Source of the DNA: Aurantimonas aggregata
GTDB taxonomy: Bacteria; Pseudomonadota; Alphaproteobacteria; Rhizobiales; Rhizobiaceae
NCBI RefSeq assembly: GCF_010500835.1
Contig: NZ_JAAAMJ010000001.1
Span: forward strand, 1-64,000
Length of the DNA stretch: 64,000 nt
Direction of reading: 5' to 3'
The position numbers and the translations under genes were made by a program. The notes beneath the pieces are model-generated. The model worked only from the letters and a program-made list of their open reading frames with translations. It did not search any database and was not told the origin of the DNA. This document shows, piece after piece, positions 1 through 10,094 of this stretch. How positions within the stretch are numbered: the first letter of the stretch is position 1; each line of letters starts with the position of its first letter.

Positions 1-106
1 CTACGACGACATCGTCGCCCACTGCTGTGACGCTTGGAACAAGCTCGTCGATCAGCCCTGGAAAATCATCTCAATCGGAATGCGGGACTGGGCGCATGAG
101 TTCTGA
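1..106 (+). mobile_element. IS630-family transposase, C-terminal fragment (cut by window edge)
   Basis: From base 2 the plus strand reads 34 codons and ends in TGA at 104-106. The peptide has the tail typical of IS630-family transposases: a Cys-Asp-Ala-Trp-Asn segment, then an Ile-Ser-Ile-Gly-Met-Arg-Asp-Trp-Ala-His ending. The catalytic DDE domain would lie left of the window, so activity cannot be judged. Only 16 bases separate this stop from the stop of the opposing DUF1467 gene, so the right end of the element must fall at about 107-122. IS630 elements insert at TA, and a TA lies at 121-122. The terminal inverted repeat cannot be verified without the left end. Confidence 0.75.
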
Positions 107-122
107 TCAGCGCACGTTGGTA

Positions 123-389
123 TCAGCTATGCGGGATGAAATTGGGGAAGTCGTCGGGGCTAAGGCCCCAGACCTGCGTCACCAGATAGAACGCAGCAAA
201 GACCACGCTGGCCAGAATCGTCGTCTGGATGAACTTGCGGCCCATCCGCGCGTTCGACGGCGCCCCGTGGTCGGTGCCAAGCGTCACCTGGTCGTTCTCG
301 ATCTGGGAACGGTGGCCGAGCGGCAGAATGACGAACAGCGACGTCCACCAGATGATGAAATAAACGGCGAGCGCCGAGATCCAGCCCAT
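123..389 (-). CDS. DUF1467 family membrane protein
   Basis: This 88-residue protein has two hydrophobic segments, one near the N-terminus (Ala-Val-Tyr-Phe-Ile-Ile-Trp-Trp) and one near the C-terminus. That pattern, with the HRSQ-type loop and the TLGTDHGAPSNARM segment between them, is typical of DUF1467 proteins of alphaproteobacteria; their function is unknown. I chose the ATG at 389 because an AGGAGG lies 7 bases upstream; the GTG at 395 would be only one base from it. It is the last gene of the run nuo-birA-rnj-mce. The IS630 remnant lies immediately beyond its stop, where related genomes usually carry proS. Confidence 0.85.
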   Translation of the reverse strand: MGWISALAVYFIIWWTSLFVILPLGHRSQIENDQVTLGTDHGAPSNARMGRKFIQTTILASVVFAAFYLVTQVWGLSPDDFPNFIPHS

Positions 390-391
390 CG

Positions 392-796
392 TCACGCCTC
401 CTCTAGTTCGGTGAGTGTGCCGAACAGATCGCCCGGATGCACGAACAGCACCGGTCTGCCATGGGCCCCTATCATAGGCTCCCCGTCGCCGAGCACCCGG
501 CCGCCGGCGGCCAGGATCCGGTCCCGGGCGACCCTGATGTCACTCACTTCGTAGCACACATGATGCATGCCGCCTTTTGGGCTCTTTGCCAGGAAGGCCG
601 CAATCGGCGAATTGTCGCCGAGCGGTTCAAGCAGTTCGAGCTTGGTGTTGCCGAGATCGACGAACACCACCGTCACGCCATGCTCCGGCAGCGCCAGCGG
701 TGCCGATATCTCGGCACCGAGCATTGCCTGGTAGCGCTCGACCGCGACGGAAAGATCCGGCACGGCGAGCGCCACATGGTTCAGGCGACCGAGCAT
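392..796 (-). CDS. mce: Methylmalonyl-CoA epimerase
   Basis: This 134-aa protein of the VOC (glyoxalase-like) superfamily opens with LGRLNHVALAVPDL, the standard start of bacterial methylmalonyl-CoA epimerases. The paired beta-alpha-beta repeats carry the expected metal ligands: His near residue 7, the HHVCYEV segment and a late Glu in TELEE. It interconverts (2R)- and (2S)-methylmalonyl-CoA in propionyl-CoA catabolism. It lies 9 bases after RNase J and 2 bases before DUF1467, an arrangement common in Hyphomicrobiales. It is full length for the family. Confidence 0.93.
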   Translation of the reverse strand: MLGRLNHVALAVPDLSVAVERYQAMLGAEISAPLALPEHGVTVVFVDLGNTKLELLEPLGDNSPIAAFLAKSPKGGMHHVCYEVSDIRVARDRILAAGGRVLGDGEPMIGAHGRPVLFVHPGDLFGTLTELEEA

Positions 797-805
797 CGCG
801 CTTCC

Positions 806-2467
806 TCAGGAACGGGTGACGAACACCGTCACGATCGGCTTCTTGCCCCAGGCCTCGAAGGCTGCCCCGCGGACGGCCCGCCGAACCGATTCCGCCACGA
901 GGTCGAGGTCCTTGCGCCGGTTGGGCGGGATGCTCTCGACGGCGCCCGCGGCGGCGTCGATCATGATCTCCTCGATCTCCTCGCCGCCAGCATCGTCTTT
1001 CGGCATGCCGAGCGCGACGAGGTCGGGATCCTCGCGCATCTGCAGCTTGGCGGTCAATTCGACCAGCACCGAAACCTGCCCGACATTCGACAGCCGGCGC
1101 CGTTCGTTGATGCCCATCTCTTCGGCCGAGCCGATCAGGCGGCCATCCTTGTAGAGACGGCCGACCGGGACCTCGTCGATGATCGCGGCGGCACCCGGCG
1201 ACAGTCGGACGACCCCGCCATTGCGCACCGGGATGACCTCGCGCACGCCGAGTTCGCTTGCCAGCAGCGCGTGCGCCGCCAGATGCGCCGCCTCGCCATG
1301 GGCGGGGATGGCGATCTTCGGCCGAACCCACTCGTACATCTGGCGCATTTCGCTGCGCCGCGGGTGACCGGACACGTGGACGAGCTTGGCGCCGTCCTCC
1401 AGCACCTCGATGCCACGTTCGACCAGGGCGTTCTTGATCTCGATGATGCCCTTCTCGTTGCCGGGGATCGAGCGCGAGGAGAAGATCACCAGGTCGCCCT
1501 TGGACAGCGAGACCGAGGGGTGCTCGTTGCGCGACAGGCGCGCCAACGCGGCGCGGGGCTCGCCCTGGCTGCCGGTGAGGATGATCACGGCCTTCTCCGG
1601 CGGGATGTAGCCGAAATCCTGTTCGCCCAGGAACGGCGGAATGCCTTCCAGATAGCCGAGCTCGCCGGCGACGTCGCAGACTCGCCGCATCGACCGGCCC
1701 ATCAGCAGGACCTGGCGCCCGGCGTCGCGCGCGGCGGCCGCGATCGAGCGGATGCGCCCGACATTGGAGGAGAAGGTGGTTACCGCCACGCGCCCCTTGG
1801 CGGCGCGGATGATGTCGCCGAGCGAAGCGGAGACTTCCTTCTCGCTGGGGCTGATGCCCTCGCGCATGGCGTTGGTCGAATCGGCGATCATCGCCAGAAC
1901 GCCCTCGTCGCCGATCTCGCGCAGGCGCTTCTCGTCGGTCGGCTTGCCGAGGACGGGCGTCGCGTCGATCTTCCAGTCGCCGGTGTGGACGACCGTGCCG
2001 GCGGGCGAGCGGATCGCCAGCGCGACCGGTTCCGGGATCGAATGGGTGACGTTGATCGCCTCGATCTCGAACGGGCCGACCTTGAACCGGTCGCCGGCGG
2101 CGAAGATCTCGACCGGGATCTTCGGCGCGCCGGCCTCGCCTTCGCGCTTGGCCGCGAGCAGCGCCGCCGTGAACGCCGTCGCGTAGACCGGCACCTTGTT
2201 CAGCCGCGGCCAGAGATCGAGCAGCGCGCCGTAATGGTCTTCATGGGCATGGGTGATGACGATACCCTTCAGCGCATGCTTCTCTTCCTCGAGAAACCGC
2301 GTGTCGGGAAAGATCAGGTCGGCGCCCGGGAAATCCGGCCCGGCAAAGGAGACACCGCAGTCGACCATGATCCACTCGCGGTCTTCTTCCGGACCATAGC
2401 CGTAGAGGGCGAGATTCATGCCGATCTCGCCGATGCCGCCTAGCGGCACGAACAATAGCTCACTCAA
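806..2467 (-). CDS. rnj: Ribonuclease J
   Basis: This 553-aa protein is an RNase J, a beta-CASP metallo-beta-lactamase ribonuclease with 5' exonuclease and endonuclease activity in mRNA and rRNA processing. The metal-binding motif HAHEDH is at residues 73-78. Further ligands are visible in the VTHSIPE and HTGDWKID segments, followed by the beta-CASP segment (TFSSNVGRI) and the HVSGHP motif. The start is a TTG at 2467 that fits the family N-terminus (LLFVPLGGIGEIGMN); no in-frame ATG is better placed. It lies about 60 bases after birA and just before mce. Alphaproteobacteria commonly use RNase J together with RNase E. Confidence 0.93.
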   Translation of the reverse strand: MSELLFVPLGGIGEIGMNLALYGYGPEEDREWIMVDCGVSFAGPDFPGADLIFPDTRFLEEEKHALKGIVITHAHEDHYGALLDLWPRLNKVPVYATAFTAALLAAKREGEAGAPKIPVEIFAAGDRFKVGPFEIEAINVTHSIPEPVALAIRSPAGTVVHTGDWKIDATPVLGKPTDEKRLREIGDEGVLAMIADSTNAMREGISPSEKEVSASLGDIIRAAKGRVAVTTFSSNVGRIRSIAAAARDAGRQVLLMGRSMRRVCDVAGELGYLEGIPPFLGEQDFGYIPPEKAVIILTGSQGEPRAALARLSRNEHPSVSLSKGDLVIFSSRSIPGNEKGIIEIKNALVERGIEVLEDGAKLVHVSGHPRRSEMRQMYEWVRPKIAIPAHGEAAHLAAHALLASELGVREVIPVRNGGVVRLSPGAAAIIDEVPVGRLYKDGRLIGSAEEMGINERRRLSNVGQVSVLVELTAKLQMREDPDLVALGMPKDDAGGEEIEEIMIDAAAGAVESIPPNRRKDLDLVAESVRRAVRGAAFEAWGKKPIVTVFVTRS

Positions 2468-2527
2468 GGATGTTCTTCTTTCGCGTCATGTCACGGCGCG
2501 GGAAGCCGCGCTCGATGGGTTTCGTTC

Positions 2528-3337
2528 TCAGTCCAAATTCGTCGTGGCGGCAGGAGCCGTCGTGTCGGAGGGCGCCTTGCGGGCGTCTGCCTCCAGAAAG
2601 AAAAGATCGCCGGCGGAAATCGCCATGCGCGTTTCGTCCTCCCGCAGGAGGATCAGCCGTCCGTCCTCGTCGAGCGCCTCGAACCGCCCGGCCAGTGTCC
2701 GATCCGCCATGGCGACGCGACATTCGGCGCCGACGCCGACCGCGACGCCCAGCCATTCGCGGCGAACGTCGTCGAAGCCCCGCCCCCGATCGAACCGGGA
2801 CAAGGCGCCGGCGAGGCCTTCGGCCACGGCGTCGAAGACGGTATCGAGTGCCAGGTCGGAAGCCCCTTCCCGCGCCAGGGAGGTGACCGGATAGGGAGCC
2901 TCATCGGGTATCAGTGAAACGTTGACCCCGCAACCGATCACCACCGCCATTCGCCCGTCCGGCAACCGTTCGCTCTCGAGCAGGATGCCGACCGCCTTGG
3001 CGCCGCCGATCAGAACGTCGTTCGGCCACTTGACCGCGACCGCCGCCGCGTCCGGCAACAGCCAAGCGAGCCCGTCGCGAATGCCGAGCGAGGCGACGAG
3101 GGGCAGCTTCGACAGATGTTCGAGCGGCGCCGGGTCCATCAGCAGCAGGCTGGCGTAGAGATTGCCCGGCTCGGAGGCCCAGCTGCGCCCTCGCCTGCCC
3201 CGCCCGGCGGACTGCCGCTCGGCGGTGACCCAGAGCGGGCCCGGATCGCCGGAACGCGCCGCCTCCAGCGCCACGCTGTTGGTCGAGGTGACCTCGCCGA
3301 GCGCCAGACGCCGCGGTCCTGAAGACGCCCCTTCCAC
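2528..3337 (-). CDS. birA: Biotin--[acetyl-CoA-carboxylase] ligase (monofunctional)
   Basis: This 269-aa protein attaches biotin to the carrier protein of acetyl-CoA carboxylase through biotinyl-AMP. The catalytic GRGRRGR loop is at residues 46-52 and KWPNDVLI at 103-110, followed by the ILLE and GCGVNV segments and a C-terminal SH3-like domain. There is no N-terminal helix-turn-helix, so it is the enzyme-only form that does not repress bio genes. The proposed start is the GTG at 3337, three bases after the nuoN stop; no other start sits upstream of the conserved ALGEVTSTN segment. It is apparently co-transcribed with nuoN. Confidence 0.9.
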   Translation of the reverse strand: MEGASSGPRRLALGEVTSTNSVALEAARSGDPGPLWVTAERQSAGRGRRGRSWASEPGNLYASLLLMDPAPLEHLSKLPLVASLGIRDGLAWLLPDAAAVAVKWPNDVLIGGAKAVGILLESERLPDGRMAVVIGCGVNVSLIPDEAPYPVTSLAREGASDLALDTVFDAVAEGLAGALSRFDRGRGFDDVRREWLGVAVGVGAECRVAMADRTLAGRFEALDEDGRLILLREDETRMAISAGDLFFLEADARKAPSDTTAPAATTNLD

Positions 3338-3339
3338 CG

Positions 3340-4782
3340 TCAGAAGAAGGTGCGGGCCGCCGCCTCGGCGGCGGCGAAGATCGGGCCGCCGACGAGGAGA
3401 TAGACCGGGAAGATGAACAGCGCCGAGACGCCGAGGACGACGCGCAGTTCCGTCGCCATCGGAACGAAGTCCTCCGAGGCGTCGTCGAACCACATCACCT
3501 TGACGATCCGCAGGTAGTAATAGAGGCCGACGACGCTGGCGAGGACGCCGATCACCGCCAGCGCGTAGAGCCCCGCCTCGACCGCCGCCATGAAGACGAA
3601 ATACTTGGCGAAGAAGCCGGCAAGCGGCGGCAGGCCGGCCAGCGACAGCATCAGGATGGTCAGGAACAGCGCCATCGCCGGATTGGTCTTCGACAGGCCG
3701 GCGAGGTCGTCGATGTCCTCGACCATGCCGTCCTTGCGCCGCATGGCGAGGATGACCGCGAAGCTGCCTAGCGTCATGGCCAGGTAGATCGCCATGTAGA
3801 GCAGCACGCCGCGCACGCCCTCGGCCGTACCGGCGGACAGGCCAACGAGGGCGTAGCCCATGTGGCTGATCGAGGAGTAGGCCATCAGCCGCTTGATGTT
3901 GCGCTGCCCGATGGCGGCGAACGCCCCGAACACCATCGAGGCGATCGAGATGAATACCAGCACCTGCTGCCAGTCGACCGTCAGCGGCCCGAAGCCCTGG
4001 ACGGTGAAGCGGGTCAGCAGCGCCATGGCGGCGACCTTCGGCGCCCCGGCCATGAAGGCAGTGATCGGCGTCGGCGCGCCTTCGTAGACGTCGGGTGTCC
4101 ACATGTGGAACGGCACGGCAGAGATCTTGAAGGCGAGACCGGCGAGGACGAAGACCAGGCCGACGATGATGCCGAGCGAACGCTCGCCGAGCGCGACGGA
4201 CGCCGCGATCGCGTGGAATTCGATCTGGCCGGTGAAGCCGTAGATCAGCGATGCGCCGTAGAGCAGCATGCCCGACGACAGCGCACCGAGGACGAAATAT
4301 TTCAGGCCCGCCTCGGTCGAGCGCACGGAATCGCGGTTGATGGCGGCCAGCACGTAGATCGCCAGCGACTGCAGCTCGAGCCCCAGATAGAGGCCGATCA
4401 TGTCCCCGGCCGAGACCATCATCATCATGCCGGTGGTCGACAGGACGATCAGCACCGGAAACTCGAAGCGGTTGAAGCGCTCGCTTTCGGCAAAGCCGAC
4501 GGACATCACCACCGCCGCCGCAGCGCCGATCAGCACCAGCACCTTCATGAATACGGCGAACGGGTCGAGGATGAACGATCCGCCGAACGCCACGCCGAGC
4601 GGCGTCACCAGCACCAGCCACAGCCCGGCGATGATGATCAGGGCCACCGACAGACCGGTGACGGTCTGGGCGCTGCGCTCCCCGGCAAAGACGCCGTACA
4701 TCAGCAGCAGCATCGCGCCGACCGCCATGATCAGTTCGGGCGCGACGATCGGAAGGCTCGTGGCCAACATGTCCGAAAGCAT
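3340..4782 (-). CDS. nuoN: NADH-quinone oxidoreductase subunit N
   Basis: This 480-aa polytopic membrane subunit belongs to complex I and is related to Mrp antiporter subunits. It takes part in proton pumping by the membrane arm. About fourteen hydrophobic segments are visible. The conserved charged and broken-helix region is present (Lys in [14 protein letters not shown], and [21 protein letters not shown]). It is the last complex I gene in the operon, 19 bases after nuoM and followed almost directly by birA. Length is normal for alphaproteobacterial NuoN. An ATG at 4770 is an alternative start. Confidence 0.96.
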   Translation of the reverse strand: MLSDMLATSLPIVAPELIMAVGAMLLLMYGVFAGERSAQTVTGLSVALIIIAGLWLVLVTPLGVAFGGSFILDPFAVFMKVLVLIGAAAAVVMSVGFAESERFNRFEFPVLIVLSTTGMMMMVSAGDMIGLYLGLELQSLAIYVLAAINRDSVRSTEAGLKYFVLGALSSGMLLYGASLIYGFTGQIEFHAIAASVALGERSLGIIVGLVFVLAGLAFKISAVPFHMWTPDVYEGAPTPITAFMAGAPKVAAMALLTRFTVQGFGPLTVDWQQVLVFISIASMVFGAFAAIGQRNIKRLMAYSSISHMGYALVGLSAGTAEGVRGVLLYMAIYLAMTLGSFAVILAMRRKDGMVEDIDDLAGLSKTNPAMALFLTILMLSLAGLPPLAGFFAKYFVFMAAVEAGLYALAVIGVLASVVGLYYYLRIVKVMWFDDASEDFVPMATELRVVLGVSALFIFPVYLLVGGPIFAAAEAAARTFF

Positions 4783-4801
4783 AGGCGTTCCGTTCCCGCT
4801 G

Positions 4802-6310
4802 TTACTGTGCCCGAGCGACCGCCGAGGCGGCTTCGAGCGCTGCCGTGTAGCCGCCGACGAGGTTCTCGACGGAGACGGCTGTCACGTTGAAGACCGGCAT
4901 CGGATAGACGCCGAAGAAGATGATCAGGATCACCAGCGGATACAGGAGAATCTTCTCGCGCCGCGACAGATCCAGGATCGAACGCAGGCTCTCCTTCTCG
5001 AGAACGCCGTAGATTACCCGGCGATAGAGCCAGAGTGCGTAGGCGGCCGACAGGATCACGCCGGTGGCGGCGAAGATCGCCACCCAGGAATTCACCTGGA
5101 ACACGCCGATCAGAGTCAGGAACTCGCCGACGAAGCCGCTGGTCCCCGGCAGACCGACATTGGCCATGGTGAAGATCAGCATCACCACCGCATAGTTCGG
5201 CATGCGGCTGACCAGCCCGCCATAGGCGGCGATCTCGCGGGTGTGCATGCGATCGTAGATGACGCCGACGCAGAGGAACAGCGCGCCCGAGACCAGGCCG
5301 TGCGACAGCATCTGGAAGATCGCGCCTTCGACGCCCTGCTGATTGGCGGCGAAGATGCCCATCGTCACGAATCCCATATGGGCGACGGAGGAGTAGGCGA
5401 TGAGCTTCTTGATGTCCGTCTGCACCAGCGCGACCAGCGAGGTGTAGATGATCGCGACGACCGACAGGGTGAACACCAGCGGCGCGAAGTCGGCGGAAGC
5501 CAGCGGAAACATCGGCAGCGAGAAGCGCAGGAAGCCGTAGCCGCCGAGCTTCAGAAGGATACCCGCCAGGATCACCGAGCCCGCCGTCGGCGCCTCGACA
5601 TGCGCGTCCGGAAGCCAGGTGTGCACCGGCCACATCGGCATCTTCACCGCGAAGGAGGCGAAGAAGGCGAACCACAGCCAGGGCTGCATCGACGCCGGGA
5701 AGTCATGCGCTAGGAGATCCGGGATCGAGGTCGTGCCGGCGTCCCAGTACATCGCCATGATGGCGACGAGCATCAGCACCGAGCCGAGGAAGGTGTAGAG
5801 GAAGAACTTGTAGCTGGCGTAGATCCGCCGCTTGCCGCCCCACACGCCGATGATCAGGAACATCGGGATCAGGCCGCCCTCGAAGAACACGTAGAACAGC
5901 ACGAGATCGAGCGCGCAGAAGACGCCGATGACCAGCGTTTCCAGGACGAGGAACGCGATCATGTACTCCTTCACACGGAACTGCACCGACTCGACGCTGG
6001 CGAGGATGCAGATCGGCATCAGGAAGGTCGTCAGGATGACGAACAGCATGGAAATGCCGTCGACACCCATGTGGTAGGTGATGCCGCCGCCCAGCCAGTC
6101 GGCCTGCTCGACCATCTGGAAGCCGGCGATGGTCGGATCGAAGTCGACCCAGATCCACAACGACAGGACGAAGGTGAACGCCGTCGTCCATAGCGCCACG
6201 GCACGGATGTTCCGGCGCGCCAGGTCGTTGTCGTCGCGGATGAACAGGATCAGCAGCGCCCCGACCAGCGGCAGGAACGTGACGGTCGAGAGGATCGGCC
6301 AGTCGGTCAT
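4802..6310 (-). CDS. nuoM: NADH-quinone oxidoreductase subunit M
   Basis: This 502-aa antiporter-like membrane subunit of complex I shows the conserved Glu in [15 protein letters not shown], the broken-helix region [21 protein letters not shown], and a Lys in [16 protein letters not shown] placed the start at the ATG at 6310 rather than the longer reading from 6337, because it gives the family N-terminus (TDWPIL). It also overlaps the nuoL stop by one base (TGATG), a sign of translational coupling. It pumps protons during NADH:quinone electron transfer. Confidence 0.96.
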   Translation of the reverse strand: MTDWPILSTVTFLPLVGALLILFIRDDNDLARRNIRAVALWTTAFTFVLSLWIWVDFDPTIAGFQMVEQADWLGGGITYHMGVDGISMLFVILTTFLMPICILASVESVQFRVKEYMIAFLVLETLVIGVFCALDLVLFYVFFEGGLIPMFLIIGVWGGKRRIYASYKFFLYTFLGSVLMLVAIMAMYWDAGTTSIPDLLAHDFPASMQPWLWFAFFASFAVKMPMWPVHTWLPDAHVEAPTAGSVILAGILLKLGGYGFLRFSLPMFPLASADFAPLVFTLSVVAIIYTSLVALVQTDIKKLIAYSSVAHMGFVTMGIFAANQQGVEGAIFQMLSHGLVSGALFLCVGVIYDRMHTREIAAYGGLVSRMPNYAVVMLIFTMANVGLPGTSGFVGEFLTLIGVFQVNSWVAIFAATGVILSAAYALWLYRRVIYGVLEKESLRSILDLSRREKILLYPLVILIIFFGVYPMPVFNVTAVSVENLVGGYTAALEAASAVARAQ

Positions 6311-8298
6311 CAATTGACTCCCCCGAGCATCATCCACGTGACGAGCGCGGCGACGCCGATCAGCATCGCGAAGGCATAGTGGTAGAGATAGCCGGTCTGC
6401 AGCCGCACGACGTGGTTGGTGACGCCGAGCACCCGCGCCGAGACGCCGTCGGGCCCGAGCCCGTCGATGATCCGCCCGTCACCGGTCTTCCAGAGCATGC
6501 GGCCGAGCGCGATCGCCGGACGCACGAACAGGAAGTTGTAGAGCTCGTCGAAGTACCACTTGTTGAGCAGGAACTGGTAGAGGCCGCGATGGCGCTCCGC
6601 CAGGCGACGCGGCTGTTCCGGAAAGCGGATGTAGAAGAGCCAGGCCAGCGCGAAGCCGAGTGCCATCATCACCGTCGGCAGGAAGACGATCGCGAACGGG
6701 ATCTCGTGCATGTCATGGAGAACGTGGTTCTCCGGCCCGGTGAACAGGGCACTGCGCCAGAAGGCGTCGTAGCCGCCGTCGATGAAGGAGTCGGCAAAGA
6801 CGATGCCGGCAAGCAGCGCGCCGATGGCGAGGACGTAGAGCGGCACGAGCATCACCGGCGGCGACTCGTGGATATGGTGCATGACGTCGGCGGAGGCCCG
6901 CGGCTTGCCGTGGAAGGTCATGAAGATCAGCCGCCATGAATAGAAGCTGGTCAGAAGCGCAGCGAGCACGGTCAGGGCCCAGCCATACATGGCGAAGCTG
7001 TTGTGGCCGACGAAGGCCGCTTCGATCACCGCATCCTTGGAGAAGTAGCCGGCGGTGTACGGAAAACCGGTCAGCGCCAGCGTGCCGATCACCATCATCC
7101 AGTAGGTTTTAGGGATGTGCTTCCGCAGCCCGCCCATGCGGCGCATGTCCTGCTCGTCGGAAACGGCATGGATCACCGAGCCGGCGCCGAGGAACAGCAG
7201 CGCCTTGAAGAAGGCGTGGGTGAACAGGTGGAAGATCGCGACGCTGTAGGCGCCGACGCCGAGCGCGACGAACATGTAGCCGAGCTGCGAACAGGTCGAG
7301 TAGGCGATGACGCGCTTGATGTCGTTCTGCACGAGGCCGACCGTGGCCGCGAAGATCGCCGTGGTCGCGCCGACGAAGGTGACGACGGTCAGGGCGGTGT
7401 GGCTGAGCTCGAAGAGCGGCGACATCCGCGCAACGAGGAAGACGCCGGCGGTGACCATCGTCGCCGCATGGATCAGCGCCGAGACCGGGGTCGGGCCTTC
7501 CATGGCATCGGGCAGCCAGGTGTGAAGGCCGAGCTGCGCCGACTTGCCCATGGCGCCCATGAACAGCAGCAGGCAGACCGTGGTCAGCGCCGCGCCCATG
7601 CCGAGTGAATAGCCGGCGAAGCTCAGGACAGGCGCGCCAGTCGCCGCGGCGGCTTCCGCACCCTCCCCGCCCATCTGGGCCATGAGGTCGGCCGCACCGG
7701 CAAAGATCGTGTCGAGATTGACCGATCCGAACAGCACGTAGATGCCGAAGATGCCGAGGATGAAACCGAAATCGCCGACGCGGTTGACGATGAAGGCCTT
7801 CATCGCGGCGGCATTGGCCGACGGCTTCTTGTACCAGAAGCCGATCAGAAGATAGGACGCGAGGCCCACGCCTTCCCAGCCGAAGAACATCTGCACCAGG
7901 TTGTTCGACGTCACCAGCATCAGCATGGCGAAGGTGAACAGCGACAGATAGGCGAAGAAGCGCGGCCGATGCGGGTCGTGGTGCATGTAGCCGATCGAGT
8001 AGATGTGCACCAAGGCCGAGACGGTGTTCACCACCACCAGCATGACGAGCGTCAGCCTGTCGATCCGCAGCGACCAGGAAATGTCCAGCCCGCCGGACTG
8101 GATCCACGTCAGCAGCGTGACCCGAAGCGTCTCGCCGTTGCCGAAGCCGAAGGTGACGAAGGCGAACCAGGAAAGGGCCGCGGCGACGACCAGGAAGGCC
8201 GAGGTGATGTACTCGGCCTCCTTGGCGCCGATAGCGTTGCCGAACAGCCCGGCGACCAGGAAGCCGGCGAGCGGCAGCAGGACGATGATCTGATACAC
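6310..8298 (-). CDS. nuoL: NADH-quinone oxidoreductase subunit L
   Basis: This 662-aa protein is the largest antiporter-like membrane subunit of complex I. It has the conserved [17 protein letters not shown] segment, the broken-helix region ([23 protein letters not shown]) and [18 protein letters not shown]. The C-terminus contains the family's long lateral amphipathic helix region and a final membrane anchor. The start is a GTG at 8298, six bases after the nuoK stop. The nuoM ATG overlaps its stop codon. Length is normal. Confidence 0.96.
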   Translation of the reverse strand: MYQIIVLLPLAGFLVAGLFGNAIGAKEAEYITSAFLVVAAALSWFAFVTFGFGNGETLRVTLLTWIQSGGLDISWSLRIDRLTLVMLVVVNTVSALVHIYSIGYMHHDPHRPRFFAYLSLFTFAMLMLVTSNNLVQMFFGWEGVGLASYLLIGFWYKKPSANAAAMKAFIVNRVGDFGFILGIFGIYVLFGSVNLDTIFAGAADLMAQMGGEGAEAAAATGAPVLSFAGYSLGMGAALTTVCLLLFMGAMGKSAQLGLHTWLPDAMEGPTPVSALIHAATMVTAGVFLVARMSPLFELSHTALTVVTFVGATTAIFAATVGLVQNDIKRVIAYSTCSQLGYMFVALGVGAYSVAIFHLFTHAFFKALLFLGAGSVIHAVSDEQDMRRMGGLRKHIPKTYWMMVIGTLALTGFPYTAGYFSKDAVIEAAFVGHNSFAMYGWALTVLAALLTSFYSWRLIFMTFHGKPRASADVMHHIHESPPVMLVPLYVLAIGALLAGIVFADSFIDGGYDAFWRSALFTGPENHVLHDMHEIPFAIVFLPTVMMALGFALAWLFYIRFPEQPRRLAERHRGLYQFLLNKWYFDELYNFLFVRPAIALGRMLWKTGDGRIIDGLGPDGVSARVLGVTNHVVRLQTGYLYHYAFAMLIGVAALVTWMMLGGVN

Positions 8299-8304
8299 GC
8301 TCGA

Positions 8305-8613
8305 TCAGCCTTTCATCGTGTTGACGTCGTCGACGGCGATGGAGCCGCGAATACGGAAGAAGACCACCAGGATGGCGAGGCCGATCGCGGCCTCGGCCGC
8401 CGCGACGGTCAGGATGAAGAGCGCGAAGACCTGCCCGACGAGATCGTTGAGAAAGGCCGAGAACGCCACGAAATTGATGTTGACGGCGAGCAGGATCAGC
8501 TCGACCGACATCAGGATCGTGATGATGTTCTTGCGGTTCATGAAGATGCCGAAGACGCCCGTGACGAACAGGATCGCTCCGACGGTAAGGTAGTGTCCGA
8601 GACCGACTTCCAT
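8305..8613 (-). CDS. nuoK: NADH-quinone oxidoreductase subunit K
   Basis: This 102-aa protein with three transmembrane helices is the small membrane subunit K of complex I. It carries the expected glutamates within the membrane ([11 protein letters not shown] and [11 protein letters not shown]), which form part of the proton pathway. The ATG at 8613 gives the usual N-terminus (MEVGLGHYL); a TTG at 8619 would add two residues. It lies between nuoJ and nuoL with short spacers. Confidence 0.96.
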   Translation of the reverse strand: MEVGLGHYLTVGAILFVTGVFGIFMNRKNIITILMSVELILLAVNINFVAFSAFLNDLVGQVFALFILTVAAAEAAIGLAILVVFFRIRGSIAVDDVNTMKG

Positions 8614-8630
8614 TGCCAATTCCTTCGCTC

Positions 8631-9248
8631 TCAGATGCCCTTGCCGCTCTCGACCTTGCGGATCTCGATGGCGGTAGCCGGATTGCGCGCGACCTGCGTC
8701 GGGATCGACTGGCGCTTCAGCCCTTCCTTGTGTCGCAGCGTCAGGACGATCGCCCCGATCATCGCGACGAAGAGGATCAGCCCGGCCAGCTGGAAGAACA
8801 GGACGTAGCGCGTGTAGAGCACGGTCCCGAGCTGCTCGATGTTCGACATGGCCGCGAGCGGCAGCATCGGCATTGCCGTCGCGGCGGAAAGCTGCGGATC
8901 GTAGTAGCTGCCGGTCACCGCGATGATCAGCTGAGCGAGCAGGACCATGCCGATGATCGCCCCGATCGGCGCGTATTTCAGCGCCCCCTGCTTCATCCGC
9001 CCGAAATCGAGGTCGAGCATCATCACCACGAACAGGAACAGGATCGCGACGGCGCCGACATAGACGACGATGAGGATCAGCGCCAGGAACTCCGCCCCGA
9101 CGAGCAGGAACAGCCCGGCTGCCGCGACGAAGGTCAGGATCAGGAACAGCACCGAGTGCACCGGATTGCGCGCGAACACGACCATCACGGCGGCACCGAC
9201 CGCGATCAGCGCGAAGACGTAGAAGAACAGTGCCGGAAGGCCCAGCAT
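8631..9248 (-). CDS. nuoJ: NADH-quinone oxidoreductase subunit J
   Basis: This 205-aa membrane subunit of complex I has five predicted hydrophobic helices. It includes the diagnostic [20 protein letters not shown] segment, which forms the kinked helix near the E-channel. It follows nuoI after a 126-bp gap, the second largest spacer inside the nuo run, in which I see no gene. It is followed closely by nuoK. Confidence 0.95.
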   Translation of the reverse strand: MLGLPALFFYVFALIAVGAAVMVVFARNPVHSVLFLILTFVAAAGLFLLVGAEFLALILIVVYVGAVAILFLFVVMMLDLDFGRMKQGALKYAPIGAIIGMVLLAQLIIAVTGSYYDPQLSAATAMPMLPLAAMSNIEQLGTVLYTRYVLFFQLAGLILFVAMIGAIVLTLRHKEGLKRQSIPTQVARNPATAIEIRKVESGKGI

Positions 9249-9374
9249 GATCGGGCTCCTTGTGGTGGTCTTTAGGCCGCCCGCAGGCCGCCTTCTCGGA
9301 AAGTCAGGTGCTGGCGGAAGCCGGTCCCGCAGGCGAATTCGGGTGGTCGACCGGGGCGGAGAGGCCCCCGCCGC

Positions 9375-9866
9375 TTAGCGGTAAGGCGCGTCGAGCGCAA
9401 TGTTGCGGGCGAGTTCCCGCTCCCAGCGATCGCCGTTGGCGAGCAGCCGTTCCTTGTCGTAGTAGAGCTCTTCACGCGTCTCGGTGGCGAACTCAAAATT
9501 CGGCCCCTCGACGATCGCGTCGACCGGGCAGGCTTCCTGGCAGAAGCCGCAGTAGATGCATTTCACCATATCGATGTCGTAGCGCACCGTCCGGCGCGTT
9601 CCGTCGTTGCGACGCGGGCCGGCTTCGATGGTGATGGCCTGCGCCGGGCAGATCGCCTCGCAGAGCTTGCAGGCGATGCAGCGCTCCTGGCCGTTCGGAT
9701 AGCGGCGCAGCGCGTGTTCGCCGCGAAAGCGCGGGCTCACCGGGTTCTTCTCGAACGGATAGTTCACGGTCGCTTTCGGCGCGAAGAAGTACCGCATCGA
9801 CAGGCCGAAGGCCTTGACGAACTCGACGAGAAACAGCGACCGGACGGTCTGGGCGATGGCGTTCAT
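9375..9866 (-). CDS. nuoI: NADH-quinone oxidoreductase subunit I (two [4Fe-4S] clusters)
   Basis: This 163-aa ferredoxin-like subunit carries clusters N6a and N6b in the peripheral arm of complex I. Two CxxCxxCxxxCP motifs are visible, at residues 63-74 ([12 protein letters not shown]) and 103-114 ([12 protein letters not shown]). The N-terminal amphipathic helix that rests on the membrane is present. The length matches alphaproteobacterial homologues. The gene upstream is a small unassigned membrane protein rather than nuoH itself. Confidence 0.97.
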   Translation of the reverse strand: MNAIAQTVRSLFLVEFVKAFGLSMRYFFAPKATVNYPFEKNPVSPRFRGEHALRRYPNGQERCIACKLCEAICPAQAITIEAGPRRNDGTRRTVRYDIDMVKCIYCGFCQEACPVDAIVEGPNFEFATETREELYYDKERLLANGDRWERELARNIALDAPYR

Positions 9867-9872
9867 GAAAAC

Positions 9873-10094
9873 CTAGCCTCCCAAGCTCGAGGCAACGACC
9901 GGTCCGACGAACCAGCCGACGATGGGAAAGAGGATCAACTGGGTGAACCGCGCGATATTCAGGGCGAGGCCAGGGCCAACCGGCTCCGACGCGCGCCGAC
10001 GCGCCATCATGTCCCGCATGTAGCCGAGGACGAAGAAATCCGCGACGCCGATGAGGAGCCCAACCAGCGCACCGATGAAGGCCGGATCGCTCAT
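9873..10094 (-). CDS. Small two-helix membrane protein between nuoH and nuoI, function unknown
   Basis: This 73-aa open frame starts at an ATG that overlaps the nuoH stop by four bases (ATGA) and ends six bases before nuoI starts. It is therefore wired into the operon by translational coupling. Two hydrophobic segments are visible, at residues 5-26 and about 49-72. They are joined by a basic loop ([12 protein letters not shown]), which suggests a helical hairpin with the loop on the cytoplasmic side. I do not recognise a family, and it is not one of the fourteen core Nuo subunits. It could be an accessory or assembly protein of the membrane arm, but that is inferred from position only. Confidence 0.8.
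   Translation of the reverse strand: MSDPAFIGALVGLLIGVADFFVLGYMRDMMARRRASEPVGPGLALNIARFTQLILFPIVGWFVGPVVASSLGG

Noticed and set aside
437-2443. 668-codon open frame on the plus strand
   Set aside because: It is antisense to RNase J and mce, with low-complexity His/Arg/Asp content and no domain.
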